Notes under the pieces: generated by a model
Told to the model about the DNA's origin: nothing
The model's database searches: none
The model's input: the letters and a program-made list of their open reading frames with translations, nothing else
Shown: positions 23,350 through 35,834 of the stretch, piece after piece
How positions within the stretch are numbered: the stretch's first letter is position 1
Layout of the letters: each line of letters begins with the position of its first letter
Program-made: the position numbers and the translations under genes
Source: Jaapia argillacea MUCL 33604
Lineage: Eukaryota > Basidiomycota > Agaricomycetes > Jaapiales > Jaapiaceae
Direction: 5' to 3'
Length of the DNA: 64,000 nucleotides
Assembly: GCA_000697665.1 (NCBI GenBank)
Contig: KL197724.1
Location: 390,009 to 454,008, forward strand

Positions 23350-25490
23350 ATGGCCACTTCAGAAAACCATGCCGGGCCGGGCACACTCCAAAGAGGCAAG
23401 GCTTGCTTGCGATGTAGGAAGCGGAAAATGGTGAGTACTGCTTTGGGGCGGTGGAGGATAGCCCTCACAGTGAATGTGTTTCAGAGATGTGATGGCGTCA
23501 AACCTGCTTGTCACCAATGTGTTCGCGCAAAGAAGGCGGATGCCTGCGAGTATGATGATGGCAAGGGAAAGACTCGGACCCAAATTCTTCGTGAACACAT
23601 CTCTCGGCTCGAGCAGCGCATTCGGGAACTCGAGGACCCGGAGTACACGTCTCCGTCGGTAACCTTACATGATCCCCATGCGCATCAGCCATCTCCGACC
23701 TCGTCCTCTTCTAGTGCTGGCTCCCCTAGTGGTATTAGTCTTGCATCCTCGTACTCATTAGGTGCGTCAGCTTTGATACCTACCACCTTCATCCGTCGCT
23801 CACTCGGATTGTAGATATCCCAAGTTCACCTCAGACCTCCTGGCTATCGTCAAACTCGGTGAGTTTGCACTCGTTCGTCCTCGAACCCGTAACTGACGGA
23901 CATCAAGCGGTTTTCTTCTCCAACAGTGAAGAGCGACTCGTTCTTGTCAGACGATCTGAGTCCCCCTGTCGAGCTTTCGCGGCTTTTGTACGTGCCCTCT
24001 CCACCGTCCTCTTATCTTGACTACTCATCGTAGAACAGGTTGGAGATATTTATTCCACATCGTCATCAATGCGGCTTGGAAGTTGACGTGGAGCGACTGC
24101 GGGAATCTCTCACCCTTCCACTCCAAGACCAGCCCCATCCCGCTCTTATGAATGCAATCTTCATGTGGGGTTGTTTCTTCTCACGACCTGGACCCATAAG
24201 CCAGAACGAATCCCTTTACTTGTCTCGAGCTCTTGATGGGATCTCTGATGCGCTCCACCATCCCACGAAAGTAATCGATATCATCCAGGCCTCTTGTCTT
24301 CTATCGCTTTACTTCCTCTCCAATGGTCGACTCTTGGAAGGGACTTATCACGGCAGCGCTGCCGCCTCCCTGGCGGTCCAATGGGGGCTTCATCGTCTAT
24401 CCCTGGATGAAGCTAACATCGTCGGGTGGGAGCCCATCGTACTATTCAAACTTGATCAGCCGAAAGATGCGACCCAAGAGGGGGAACGTATATTAACTTT
24501 TTGGCAGACGTTTGACCTTGACCGTTGTTGGTCAGTCGCACTCCAACGTCCTATATCCATACAAGATGAGAAGAATTCTCCAAATTCCATCAATCTTCCG
24601 TGGCCACAGTCGATTGAGGAATATGCATCTGTAAGTTCAACTCTAGTCATCCATTGCGTAGTGAACCCAACCATTTTAGTGCCAAATCGACGAGCCAAAT
24701 GGTCTACATACCATCCAGTCCTTCATCGAAGGGCGTGGTTCGACCCATCTCGGCGGATTTTCAGTCCGTGCTCAACGGGTCAAGGCTTCCGCCTTGTTGG
24801 AGACGGCAAACAGACTTTCATCCAACTGGGATTATCGTGCGCTTCCTTTTCCCAACCATTCCCCTACATATTAAACATTTGTATAGTTATGGCGACATCA
24901 CCGACTTACCAAGAGGACTTTCAGGCCGTTGAACAGACCATCTTACGCTTCCTTTCAACATTGGTCCCCGTGCATCAGCTAGATGGGTCAATACCAGATG
25001 TCAAACCCACGCTTCTCGTCGCACACACTCTCGCGCACGCCGCTTTGATTCACCTCCATTACCGATTCTCGCAGGACGATCCAACATCTCTTGATAAATG
25101 TTTGCGGGCAGCTCGTGCTTGTGTCGCCATCATCAGACACATATCCGAGAATGATTATGATTTCTTGGATCCTATAATTGGGGTAAGATAAATGTCTCCG
25201 TTTTGGCGGTTGAAGGTGCTGAGTTTTATTCTGTCGGTAGCCTTGTTGGATGGCAGCTGCAAACTCTTTGGGAAGCGAGCTCAACAGTATTGACGGCTCT
25301 TGGGCTCTTCTCAATCGAGTCGATATTCGTAACGAAATTGGTTTAATTCACTACGCTTTGACAAAACTCGGAACACGGTTTCCGTTACTCGGTTCGTCAA
25401 ACGCTTATGGGGTGTGTGGTGAACTGACATGGCATTTTTCCAGGTTTCCAAGCCGTGGAAGTACAAAAACTTCTTTCTAATGGCATTTGA
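23350..25490 (+). CDS. Zn(2)-Cys(6) fungal transcription factor
   Basis: This is a nuclear DNA-binding regulator. The N-terminal binuclear zinc cluster reads CLRCRKRKM, an intron, then RCDGVKPACHQC followed by a last Cys in KKADAC. This gives C-x2-C-x6-C-x6-C-x2-C-x8-C, with all six cysteines present. A short linker and a coiled-coil-like dimerisation stretch (ILREHISRLEQRIRELEDPE) follow, then a Ser/Pro-rich segment. The fungal-specific middle homology region starts near 24040 (EIFIPHRHQCGLEVDVERL) and includes ALMNAIFMWGCFFSRP and the typical TFWQTFDLDRCWSVALQRP. Small introns lie near 23764-23815, 23861-23926, 23988-24038, 24630-24679, 24838-24890, 25185-25240 and 25397-25442. The last exon ends at 25490 with a short tail. 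Target genes cannot be told from the sequence. Confidence 0.85.
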
Positions 25491-25609
25491 GATGCTTTGC
25501 ACTGCGTTGCATTTTTCGATCGATTGGGTAACGGGAATGGACGTTCATCTTTGTGGACTTTGAATAGTGGACTCTTTTCGAACTCTTTTCTCGCGGACAG
25601 CTGGTTACG

Positions 25610-25865
25610 GACCACCCCCTCACGAACTTTTGGACTTTTGGACGTTTAGGACTCTTTTTTACGACGAACTTTTTGCGTCGAAGACGTTCGCTGCGCTTAC
25701 CGCATAGGACACTTGGACTTGGACACTGTCCCGGACTGCTTCTGTACGAACTTTCCGTTTTACGCTCCTTACGATTAACGACACACGGACTCGGACTTGG
25801 ACTTGGACTCTACACGGACGGACGGTATATGGACGCTTTGCATACTAATTGTAGACGATTAGGAC
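25610..25865 (+). repeat. GGACTT/GGACGG-rich simple-sequence region
   Basis: Dispersed and partly tandem hexamers of the type GGACTT, CGGACT and GGACGG occur here, densest at about 25705-25730 and 25785-25820. The stretch lies downstream of the transcription factor stop codon and has no supportable gene. The rest up to 26250 is the promoter region of the next gene. Confidence 0.6.
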
Positions 25866-26250
25866 TTTGACGACATCAGTAACACACCTTGTAGCACTAT
25901 TTTATTTGCTTTTACTTTGGTAATGTTCGCAATTTTGTAGTGTAGGTGTTTAGCACTAGTGAAATGAACGTAACCAGTAATACCATCTGGCCATGGGATT
26001 CACCCTTCCATCTAATTATCTCCATCGCTTGTCGTCGCTCGTGTCGCTGAAGGAGTCTGACCGCAGTTCAGAGTCCGCGACGGGCCGATCTGAGCTGTCC
26101 CGAAATGGAAAATTACAATGTCCTTCGGGCAACACACACCATTCTTCGCACTGATCGAACTGAACGCACCCGCCGGGCGACTGGCCACCCATTCCACTTC
26201 GTCTGGCCGACGTATCTCGCGCTGATAGACGCCAACGGAAGATACGCCCG

Positions 26251-29200
26251 ATGGATGACTTCAGCTCACCACACAATGCTCCAAGGACTCATGTCGAGAG
26301 GCAGGTCGGTGAACGAGCAGAAGATGACGCATCTCAGTACATGAGCGAACTTTCGGAGGGAACAGGCACCCCGGCTCGTGTGCGCCCCAAACCTTCTCTT
26401 GACGGTCGAAATCTGAGGTCACCGACGCGACCCCAGTACATCCGGAGAGGCGCATCCTCTCCCATTCGCCACGAAAGCTCACGCTCTATACCCCGCCATA
26501 CCAGACAAACTCGGACTACTGCATCGCCTGGTCAGCGAGTGTCTTCTCGGTTGATACATCTTCCACAACCCGAGGATACAAACCCTCCCGAGTGGCTTCT
26601 ATTTGGGCAAGTGATGGATAGTGAGGGTCGCAGAATCGACTACGGTGGGAATCAGTCGACTCCTCGACCATCCAGAACACTCCCTGGACCTGAAACATTG
26701 CAGGAAGACGATGACGATTATTCCTTCGTTGAGACGACCGCGCAGTCACCTGTGGAAGACTCCGGGCTTCATGGCCATTCAAGTTTTGCTGGGATCCATC
26801 CCTCATCATCAAACCACTCAGGCACTGTGACTGACGCTGACAGCGACGACGAGTCTGTGACTTCTGAGACGTCAACCGCTGCTGTGCAGCCATCCACTCC
26901 GACGAATTCTCATCCATGGCTTTCTCGTTTTCGCTTGCCTCCTCTGTCGCCTCTACACCGAAATATCCTCAAATGCAGTATCGCTTACTTCATCGGCTCC
27001 CTCTTCACGTATTCGGACTTCCTTTCCGGCTTTATATCCGATATGACTGCTGTGGGTGAGGGGAAACCTTCTCCTTCGGCTCACATGGTGGCGACAGTGT
27101 GAGCACTCGTACAATATCAAGGTTTTACTCTTGTTTACTTGACATCCCCTCATTAGTGCCGTCTATTTCAACCCGGCCAAGACGGTTGGAGCCATGATCG
27201 AAGCAGATGGGTTCTGTTTAATGGGGTTGCTCTTCGCGGCTTTCGTCAGCCTGAGTAGCATGTCGATGTTCTGGTGGCTCGAAGTCAAGGAGGGTTGGGA
27301 ATGGCTGGCTGACGTGTTGGTCATTGTTTGGATTGGAGTCAGTATGAGTACAGTGGCGTGGATGAAGTTACGTATGGCAAAGCCCTCTTTTAATCCAGGT
27401 TTGTGGATTTCCTTCTCCCCCTTCTCTTTCAATTTCTGATAATGTACTCTTTAGCATGTAGTATGACAGCGATCATCCTCTTCGTAGTGTAAGGCCCAAC
27501 CCCCTCTTTTACATTTCTTGTCAGCTGACCCATCGCAGGATTGTAAAAGAAGGCGGCGCGCAAACTCTAGCGCAAGTTGCATTTATCGTCATCATCGGAT
27601 CCATTGTCTCCAATCTAGTTTGCTATTCTATATGGCCCCAAACCGCCACCGGTAACCTTCAAGATAACATGACGAAAACTCTCGATTCTTTTTCGACTCT
27701 TCTCAACATGCTCACAAACACATTTCTACTTGAAGAGCCTCTCCATCACCCGCGTGCGGAGAAGCTACAAAAGGCGATCGAGAATCATCAGGCAAGTTTC
27801 ACGAGTTTGAAGAAGAATCTTGAAGAAGCGCGCTCGGAATCACTTTGCGGCGGTCCTTCTCGACCTGTTGGTACAAGTCGTGGAAGTTCCGGACTGGCCT
27901 ATGAGGATGCTGTGGATAGTCTCAACAGGCTTGCGCAGCATCTTAACGGGCTGAGGAGTAGCATCAGCCTTCAATATGATCTGGCAAAGGCGCAGCGGGA
28001 TGGGAAATTGGTTCTCAAGAGTCTTTCGGGAGCGAGAAAGCGGAAAGACGGACAGGTCCCCGAGTCACTTGTCGAGGAAACCAGTAGTAAAGGGAAGGTG
28101 GTCGAGGGTGAGCCTCCCGCCGAAGATGAAGTTGTACTGGAACACGCTGCAGAGATGTTTGGTGACCTCGTCGATGATCTTGGTCCACCTCTCAAAGCTC
28201 TTACGGTACATCATCTCCCGTCGGAATTTCCGGACATGAGAAAATGACTTCTATTCAGGCAACATGCACGAGCAGTTTGAAGCGATTGCGAGAGACGTTT
28301 ATTCTTCGTCGTCTTGAAGGGCGTAAAGGGATGTTACAATCTCACGAGTTCCGCTCGCTCGCCGATGGGATCGATCGGGCGTTGTTCACTTTTGAAAGCA
28401 CGTCCAATCATGCGGTTTTGCGGCTCTATAGGAAGAGTGATGTTTCTATCACACAATCGCACATCTCGCTGGGTTCGTACATGGAGGACAACTCGATGTT
28501 ATCTGGGTCCGATAACGAAAGTGTGTTCTTGGTCTATTTGTGAGCCAAACATTTCTTTCTTCTGGCGTTTTGAGGCGTATCTCATGCGGACTCCAGTTTC
28601 ATCTTTACCTTACAGGAATTTGCCCGAGAGCTTCTCTCACTTGTCGATGCCATGTCGAGGATCTATACATCAGAACGGGAGATCCTTGACCGTGGTAGCT
28701 GGTGGAAGAGATTTATTGGTTGCATCGGCTCCAGAATGCGATCCAGACGCTCGACCTTCGAAAAGCGCAAGGGGACGGGTTTGAGGCGACGATTGTGTAC
28801 GTACTCGATTCTCTTCTTTGTTCAGAATGACTTACACTGTACATGTTCTCTCAGCAAATTATTTACTACCTAGGCGCCCGCACCACATCGGTTCTTTCCC
28901 AAAGGTACAACCGCACGCACCGAACACGATCCAAACACCTCCAAGATCCGACCTCCCGTTCATGGGTAAAGTCAAGCAATCCCTTTGGGCAATCGGCTCG
29001 AGGCTGCGGGAGCGAGATTTGAAGTTTGCCATTAAAGCTGGTATGGCAACGGCAATGTTGGCTGCACCGGCGTTCTTTGATGCTACTCGACCTGTTTTTA
29101 TGGAGTACCGAGGGGAGTGGGCGCTGATCTCGGTCTGTTTTTTTTCTTTGAATGAAAGAATTGGTGACTTACCGCTGGATTAGTTCTTCGTAGTGATATC

Positions 29201-30745
29201 TCCAACAATAGGAGCTGTGAGTTCCCTTCGATGTTGACATCCTTGTCGTTAAACCTGACAGCTGCTACTTGTAGACAAACTCCCTCAGCGTTCACCGAGT
29301 TCTTGGCACTTTGTCAGTTTCTGCCTCGATATCTCTGGGGATTGAATTGACTTTTTCCATAGGTTTGGGGCGTTATCAGCTTCTGGGATCTACAGCCTCT
29401 TCCCGGACAACCCTATCGTTTTATCAATCTTCGGGTTTTTCTACTCTATTCCCTGCTTCTACTATATCGTGGCTCTCCCACAGTACGCTACCACCGGCAG
29501 ATTCGTGCTCTTGACATACAATCTAACCTGCCTATACTGGTGAGTCGCTTTGCGTAGTCAGACGATCCTTTATACTCACTGGCAGTAGCTATAATCTTCG
29601 AGAAAAGGACGTGTCGGTGCTGGACGTGGCGCTTCACCGTTCAGTCGCTGTTACCGCTGGAGTCGTTTGGGCTGGGTTGGTTTCTCGCTTCTGGTGGCCG
29701 ACTCAAGCGAGGAGAGAGCTCAGTAGAGCACTCGGCGAGTTGAGTGTTTCTTTTCAGTGCTTCCGCTCGCCGTATCTGACCTCGGCAACCTTGACTAGGT
29801 TTTGCTTAAATATGGGATGGCTGTATACGCGACTGGCTGCTTCGAACTCTTATGCTCCTGAAGTTCAAGACGATGAAGATGAAAATGATAATACTTCATC
29901 TCCGACGGAGGAGCGCTCGTTACTCTCGCTGGTCGCACGCACTAAATTAAGCAATTCTATTCAAGAATTCATGGCTATGTAATATATCTTGCGCATTGAT
30001 ATGGTCTTTTTGCTAACGCTTGCACCAGGGAGCTACATCTGCAAATCAAGCTGATAGAATTGCAAGGACTTCTTGGCCAGACTCAGCATGAACCTCGCTT
30101 GAAGGGACCGTTCCCCGTGAAATTGTATCGGAATATCCTGACGAGCTTGCAGACGATCCTGGATAAGTTGCACAGTATGAGATGCGTTACTACGCGGGAA
30201 GAGTGGTGAGTGTCCCCTGACTTATCGGCCTTAGGGAGTATCGCTTATCCTAGGTTTTTTTAGGTTCACAGTGAGTCAATACATATGCTTTGCTGAAACT
30301 GCCCGCTGATTTGGCGTTTGTATAACAGACCGTCCGACAGGACTTCATCATCCCTGTGAATAAAGAGAGGCGTGAGATGGTCGGAAATGTTATTCTCTAC
30401 TTCTCCACCCTCTCGGCGGCATTCAGGCTCAAGGCTCCTTTGCCTCCATATTTGCCCCCTGCTGAAAAGTCGCGAGCAAACTTGGTAAGCCACCGTTTCT
30501 TGCCAGGTTTTGTCTGTTTTGACCTGCAAATTTAGGTGAATGCCATCAGGAGACTCGATGTCGTGAAGAACCGTGATATCAAAGGATCCAGGCAACTTCT
30601 GTTTTTTGCCTATGCCCTGACTATGAAGGGTGTTATCCAAGAGCTGGACTACCTTGGTCGTACGTTACAGGATGCCTTCGGTGTCATTGGACAAACCACG
30701 GAGGAGTTCGAAGCAATGTTTAGAGTAACGGCTCGCACGGTGTAG
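26251..30745 (+). CDS. ArAE-2 / DUF2421 family multi-pass membrane protein
   Basis: This is a large fungal membrane protein of the putative aromatic acid exporter type 2 family (ER transporter 6TM N-terminal domain plus DUF2421), related to proteins linked to brefeldin A sensitivity. The transported substrate is unknown. The first about 230 residues are polar and Ser/Pro-rich. The first membrane block starts at ILKCSIAYFIGSLFTY and runs through VYFNPAKTVGAMIEA, GLLFAAFVSLSSMSMFWW and IVIIGSIVSNLVCY. A long helical cytosolic region follows, then a second membrane block beginning KFAIKAGMATAMLAAPAFFD (about 29025 on), with FGFFYSIPCFYYIVALPQY and SVAVTAGVVWAGLVSRFWWP. The C-terminal DUF2421-like part ends TMKGVIQELDYLGRTLQDAF. 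At least ten small introns interrupt the gene; borders near 28210-28260, 28545-28620 and 29160-29600 are uncertain. An alternative start upstream of 26251 cannot be excluded. Confidence 0.8.
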
Positions 30746-31049
30746 CCCTTCGAGTTCGGTTGTAATGATAGTCAGACTTCTTTAAGCTCTTTGCCCCATT
30801 CCGATTCTGTTCTTTTGGAGGTGGGTCATCGAGTCAAAGCAACGCTGAAATTGCAAGCTGTTTGGGACCCACTTCGATAGCTTTCGGTTTGCGAGGTTGC
30901 AGTGAACGCGTTACGTAACGACCCCACCCGAGGATCCTTTTCGGAGTTGCTCTTCTCGCTCAGCTCAACTTTTTGTGCCACCACCCTTGTTTTCGAGTTC
31001 ACAGCTTCACTCATCGTCTCTCTCCCATCAGCCGTGTACTGGCGATATT

Positions 31050-33388
31050 ATGGAGAGAACACCCGAGCAGCAAGAACGGGAGATCAATGACCTCCTCCGA
31101 AAGAGTCTTCGAGCCTCTGACGATTCGGCCCTGGTGAGTAACACGTTGGTTCATGGTGGTTCAGGAGACGGCGCCCTGACACAACGCAGAAACGAGACGT
31201 CTTGAATCGCCTCATTGACCTGGCCCACTCGCCGTATTCAAGACTGAAGGCCATTGCTTCAAACCATTTGCCGAAATACATCAAGGCTTGCCCCGAGTTG
31301 GAGGATGATGGGATAAACGCTGTGTATGATTTGTGCGAAGACCCAGACCGAGAGGTAGTTTTACTTCACCCCTTTTTTCTGCCACTTTAATTCAATGACA
31401 ACTGTGTTCCAGATCCGCATCGCAGGCTATGAGGCAATCGCCAGGGTTTCAGACGAGGAGCCCAAATTCATAAAGCGGAACGCTGATGTTTTGGTTCAAT
31501 TACTTCAAAGCGGTACGTCCTTCTCTCCTTTTCGTCCGACGAGAGTTGGTCGTGGCGCGAGACTTCAACATCCTGACTCATTCCGCTTCAGATGAGCCTA
31601 CCGAGGTGAAGGTTGTGAAGAAAGCCTTGGTTCGACACCTGGAAGGGAATGCTCCTGTCACCTTGAACGTCTTGTGCGACCAGATTGCACCTCAAGATGA
31701 AGCGATGGATGCGGAGGAGCAGGCCACCCGGGATAATCTATTGTCTTTGGTTGTGGCTTTCATTGGTGGCGATGCGAAAAAGGCTGTGACAAGACACGCC
31801 GGCATTGCTGAATCAGTGCTGGCTGCTGGGCTCTTAGTCGTATGTCCTTCCCAAACCCTGTTGGTTGCGTGAGACTGAAGTTGGGTTTTCCAGGCAATTC
31901 CGAAACTCAATGCTAAAGAGGTCGATATCGTTGGAAGAGACATTTTAATGCTCTTTCCCTCTTACCAATCTGGCTCATCCCGCAACGGACAAGTTTTACT
32001 CCAGGCTGTTCTTGACCGGGCACAGCCAATTCTAACCGAGGAGCTACGCTCTACCGACAACTCAGCGACGATCCCCTCTACACTCATACTCCTCAAACTC
32101 GCTTTATACATATCCGTTGATCGCAAAGTCGCCCACCCTCTACCACTCGTCCGGTTCTATTGCTCCAAGCTCGTCAGTAAATTGACGATGTCGAAACTTG
32201 ACACGCCCACCCAACTCAATGTCATCAGTGGCCTTAGTCAAGGATTGACTGCGTGCGATGCTGATCGACGACAAGTGTCTGCTCCCTCAGATGAGGAGAT
32301 CATCGCTGTACGCAACCAAGTTGTTGACGCATGCCCCCTACTCTTTGAGGTGAACAAGTTTACTTCTAATTTGTGGATATATGCTAACTAGCGCTCAAAA
32401 TTAGCGGCTAGTGGAATCAGGTCTTACCGATGCGGAATCTTGGCAGACATGCCGCCTTCTGCTCAAGGCTTGTTCACAAGTCAGTCTGTTCGCCTTGTCT
32501 ATTGTCTTTATCCTAACGATTTCTACAGCGTCAGAAAACCTCCGCATGGACATCTCCATCACATATGGTCACATGGCTCAGGAAGATACAGAATATCGCC
32601 GATCAGCAGGCAAAGCAGACCAGGTTTGAATCAGTTCAAGAAGTTCAAAGCCTCATCAGGGTTCGCAATGGACCGTCTTTCGTTCTCCCCACCTATGATC
32701 AACAAACCTCTCTTCTCTCTTTGAGCAGTCACTACTACCGATAACCAAGGCGCCGATCTCGCAGCCTCCCCCCAATACTAACTTACAAGGTAAACCGCAT
32801 AGCAGGATAGATGGACCGATCAACCTCGCGAAGCGCAAGCTCGAAAGACCACCATCACCCCCAGCTCGACCGGTATCAGCTGGTCCAACGTTTGGGCTAC
32901 CACCACGACCGCGGACGGAGTTCGACATCCACCGGTCAGAATCCCCACGACTCCACCAGGCATCATCGTCATCAGGGCCAGGCACCACTTTTCCGTCGAA
33001 TCGATTTGACGACCCACCACGTGTACGAAAGAGGACCAGGACAGAAGAAGGAAATGGAGAGGGTTTGCCTACGTTGTTGAGTCGGATGAGCAGTTCGGCG
33101 TCTAATGGAACGGCTGGGCGTCCGAATATGGGCTTATCGGTAAAGGGCAGTGCCACGGCATCATCCAAGGCCCCGGTTATGCGAGGCAGGGTGCCTTCCC
33201 CTGAACCCAACAAGGATCCGGTGGGAGGATATAGTATCAAAGGGGCAGCGAAGGCAGCTTATCGCGACGAGCCTCCACCACCGGCACCTTCGACTCTGTT
33301 GCAGAGGTTGACGAGTTCTGACACGCTGGCGGAGAGGATTGATGGGAGCGATGGCAATCGAAGGAAGAAAAGGAAAGGGAAGCCGTAG
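31050..33388 (+). CDS. API5: API5-like HEAT-repeat protein
   Basis: This resembles apoptosis inhibitor 5, a nuclear all-helical HEAT/ARM-type adaptor that in animals affects survival and binds RNA- and chromatin-linked partners. Its role in fungi is little known. The start at 31050 is followed by an intron, then repeats with SRLKAIASNHLPKYIKACPE, DGINAVYDLCEDPDREIRI and KRNADVLVQLLQS, matching the spacing of the API5 N-terminal domain. More helices run to about 32630 (for example STLILLKLALYISVDRK). The C-terminal third (from about 32740) is disordered, rich in Pro, Ser and Arg, with a basic patch KRKLERPPSPP and a terminal RRKKRKGK that looks like a nuclear localisation signal. Introns lie near 31130-31190, 31355-31412, 31513-31592, 31840-31893, 32350-32403, 32480-32528 and 32660-32728. 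The family call rests on the N-terminal repeats. Confidence 0.75.
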
Positions 33389-33693
33389 TTGCAATGCGTT
33401 CCGTGATTCGTGTCGTTGATTGGATTTTGTGAATAGTTGCCAGCTGGAGAGGAGGGGCTGGGGAATGTGTATGTGCTTCGTGTACGTTTCGTTCTAAAAT
33501 TGGGAGTGAGTACCGCACAGGGCAGCGCAGTTTCATTTGAGGTGCCACGCCTTTACCGCAATGAGGCGTGCAGACTTGACAGCCTTTTGAAGGAGGCTGA
33601 TCAAATTGATCTCGGACTCTAACTGACGGGGTTCCGATCGTATAAGTACGGCCCCTTGCAAATGGGAGATACCTGATTCGCTCGCTGCTGACG

Positions 33694-35530
33694 ATGATCT
33701 TGCTACCACTCGTCGTCTATCTGTCGGCGGTCGCGCTTGTCGCAGCCAGCCCTCGAGTATGTCCCCCTCTTTTCCGTCGAGTGTAGGGCTGACGATGACT
33801 TTCTACTCTTGCTCCAGTATCCTGATGTCCCCCTCCAACAGAAAAGAGCCGGGAACTCAAATGTAACCGTGACAGGAGATACAACGTGCTTTTCTGTATG
33901 TCCAAACGATCTCCCTCGTCTTGGTGGATTTCTCTGAATCTGCTTATCGGGCAGCTCTTATGTGTTTCTGCAACAGTGAACGGAACCAATGTCGACTGTA
34001 CGGCTTTCCCCCCTCTTTTGAGCGTCTCTTTCTAACAAAATCATTCCAGATGTGGTGCAGAGCACTGGCATCCGAAAGCCTGGTTGGATGGCTCTGTAAG
34101 CTCATCTTGGGGCGTCTCCTATTGTTTCTGACTTTGCAATCTCGATTACAGAGGATTTGGAACCGAGATGTCCAACAGCGCCATGGTTATCATGTGGGCC
34201 AACTCGAATGGCAACATCACTCTTTCCCAGCGGTCGGTTGGCGGCCATGACGAGCCACAGGTAGTATCTAACCCCCCACGAGTCGCAGCCTTGACCACGG
34301 ATCTCAGCACGGTGGGTCTTATATTCTATCAATTCTTCGCTTATTCTAACATCGAGCACGGTACAGACAAACGGATCAGATGATAAATTTGTCTTTACCA
34401 TCCCGGTCAGTTTCACGCCACCTGGTATTCACTAGTGATATTTACGCCTACTGTTACAGGCCGATTCATCCAAGACACAAAATCTCATTTACGCTTTCGG
34501 TGACCAAAACCCAGGGTCCTCAGCAGTTGACGCCCATATAGAACAACATTTGTCCTTTGGTTCCTTCACGCTGAACCTCGCGAACACCAACACCAACATC
34601 ACGCTCTTAGCTAACCCGGCACTGGGATACAAAGGAACGGGCGCCTTCCTGACTGTTATAACCATCCATGCGATCCTTTGCTCCGTCGGATTCTTGATTT
34701 TACTTCCGAGTGGGGCCCTCCTGGCACGGTATTTGAGAACTTTCAATGTGATCTGGTTCAAGGGACATTGGATTATCCAGTTTTATCTCGGTAAGTACGA
34801 TTTGTTTAAAATGTCCTGACTTGATATTGACGCCCGGTCGTTTAGCGGGACCGGCCATCATTGTTGGCATCGTATTTGGATTCCTCGCTACCGGCAAAGC
34901 CGGCCGCACTCATTTTTACGACAATCACCAGGTTAGTCCGTCTCATTGTATCCACTGCGAACCGTTCATTGTTCCTAACCACGATCTCATCTAGCAAGTT
35001 GGCTATGGCATCCTAGTCCTCTACTTACTCCAATGTGGACTTGGTGCATTCATCCATTGGGTCAAATTCAAGCGATTCAAGGGCCGCCCGCCTCAGAACT
35101 ATCTTCATGCCATTCTTGGTCTTATCGTCATTGGTGCCGCTCTTATGCAAGTCCGATCAGGATATAGCGAGGAATGGCCGAGCCTTACTGGGGAGACGCT
35201 TACTGGGATCAACATCCTCTGGTGGATCTGGGTTGTCGTACGTCCACTTCGCCCCCGTATCGCCTGTCCTTTCTTGACTAGTTTGCTTTGCTTGTTTGTA
35301 TATGATAGGCTCTCCCCGTCGCTTACCTCGGTGGTCTCGTCTTCCTACGAAAACAGTATCGACAAGAAGCTGCCAATCGAGCTAAAGCGGTTGGTGGGTC
35401 TGGTTCGAACGCTTCGTATGTGGGGTTGATGAATGTGGGGAGTTCGGTTAACGTTGGGGATATTCATGATGATCCGCACTTTGGACAGTATGCGGATGAG
35501 GGGTATGATGAGCCGATACGGAAGTTGTGA
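33694..35530 (+). CDS. DOMON plus cytochrome b561 transmembrane protein
   Basis: This is a likely extracellular haem-domain electron carrier linked to a membrane b561 module (iron-reductase or cellobiose-dehydrogenase cytochrome-like). Such proteins move electrons across the membrane, possibly to reduce iron or serve extracellular oxidoreductases. The signal peptide MILLPLVVYLSAVALVAASP starts at 33694. The DOMON part contains KPGWMAL, MSNSAMVIMWANSNGNITL and FVFTIP. From about 34650, membrane helices follow: AFLTVITIHAILCSVGFLIL, IIVGIVFGFLATGKAG, VGYGILVLYLLQCGLGAFIHW and YLHAILGLIVIGAALMQVRSG. His residues at TIHAIL, HWII, IHW and LHAIL are placed as b561 haem ligands usually are. The tail is short and acidic. 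Introns of about 50-70 nt split the gene near 33756-33818, 33899-33945, 34000-34050, 34095-34150, 34266, 34410-34460, 34791-34845, 34932-34993 and 35236-35310. The gene ends at 35530. Confidence 0.85.
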
Positions 35531-35834
35531 AGGGTGAAAGGTTTGTGGGGAAGTTGGGATCGTGTTTTAAAGGGGCGGGGTCGTAATTTTGAGGGGGTGG
35601 TGAGGATTGCGGATTATCCCTCCATACTTACTTCAGGCCAGACGGACGATTGGCTGTATTGCTCCTGTATCGTAGTCATGTATGCATCATATTCACTTTC
35701 AAGCACGACATTTTTGGGGGTTCCTGCTCAGTTCCGAAACAGATGTCATGGATGAAATAGGTGAAGTTGATTCCTGACTCCTTCGCCCGTCGTCCCACCT
35801 CGTGCTATTGACCTATCCCCGCGCTGCTGACGGA
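35531..35834. other. Intergenic region, nothing seen
   Basis: About 300 nt of 3' UTR and promoter sequence between two plus-strand genes. I see no motif or open frame to support a gene. Confidence 0.5.
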
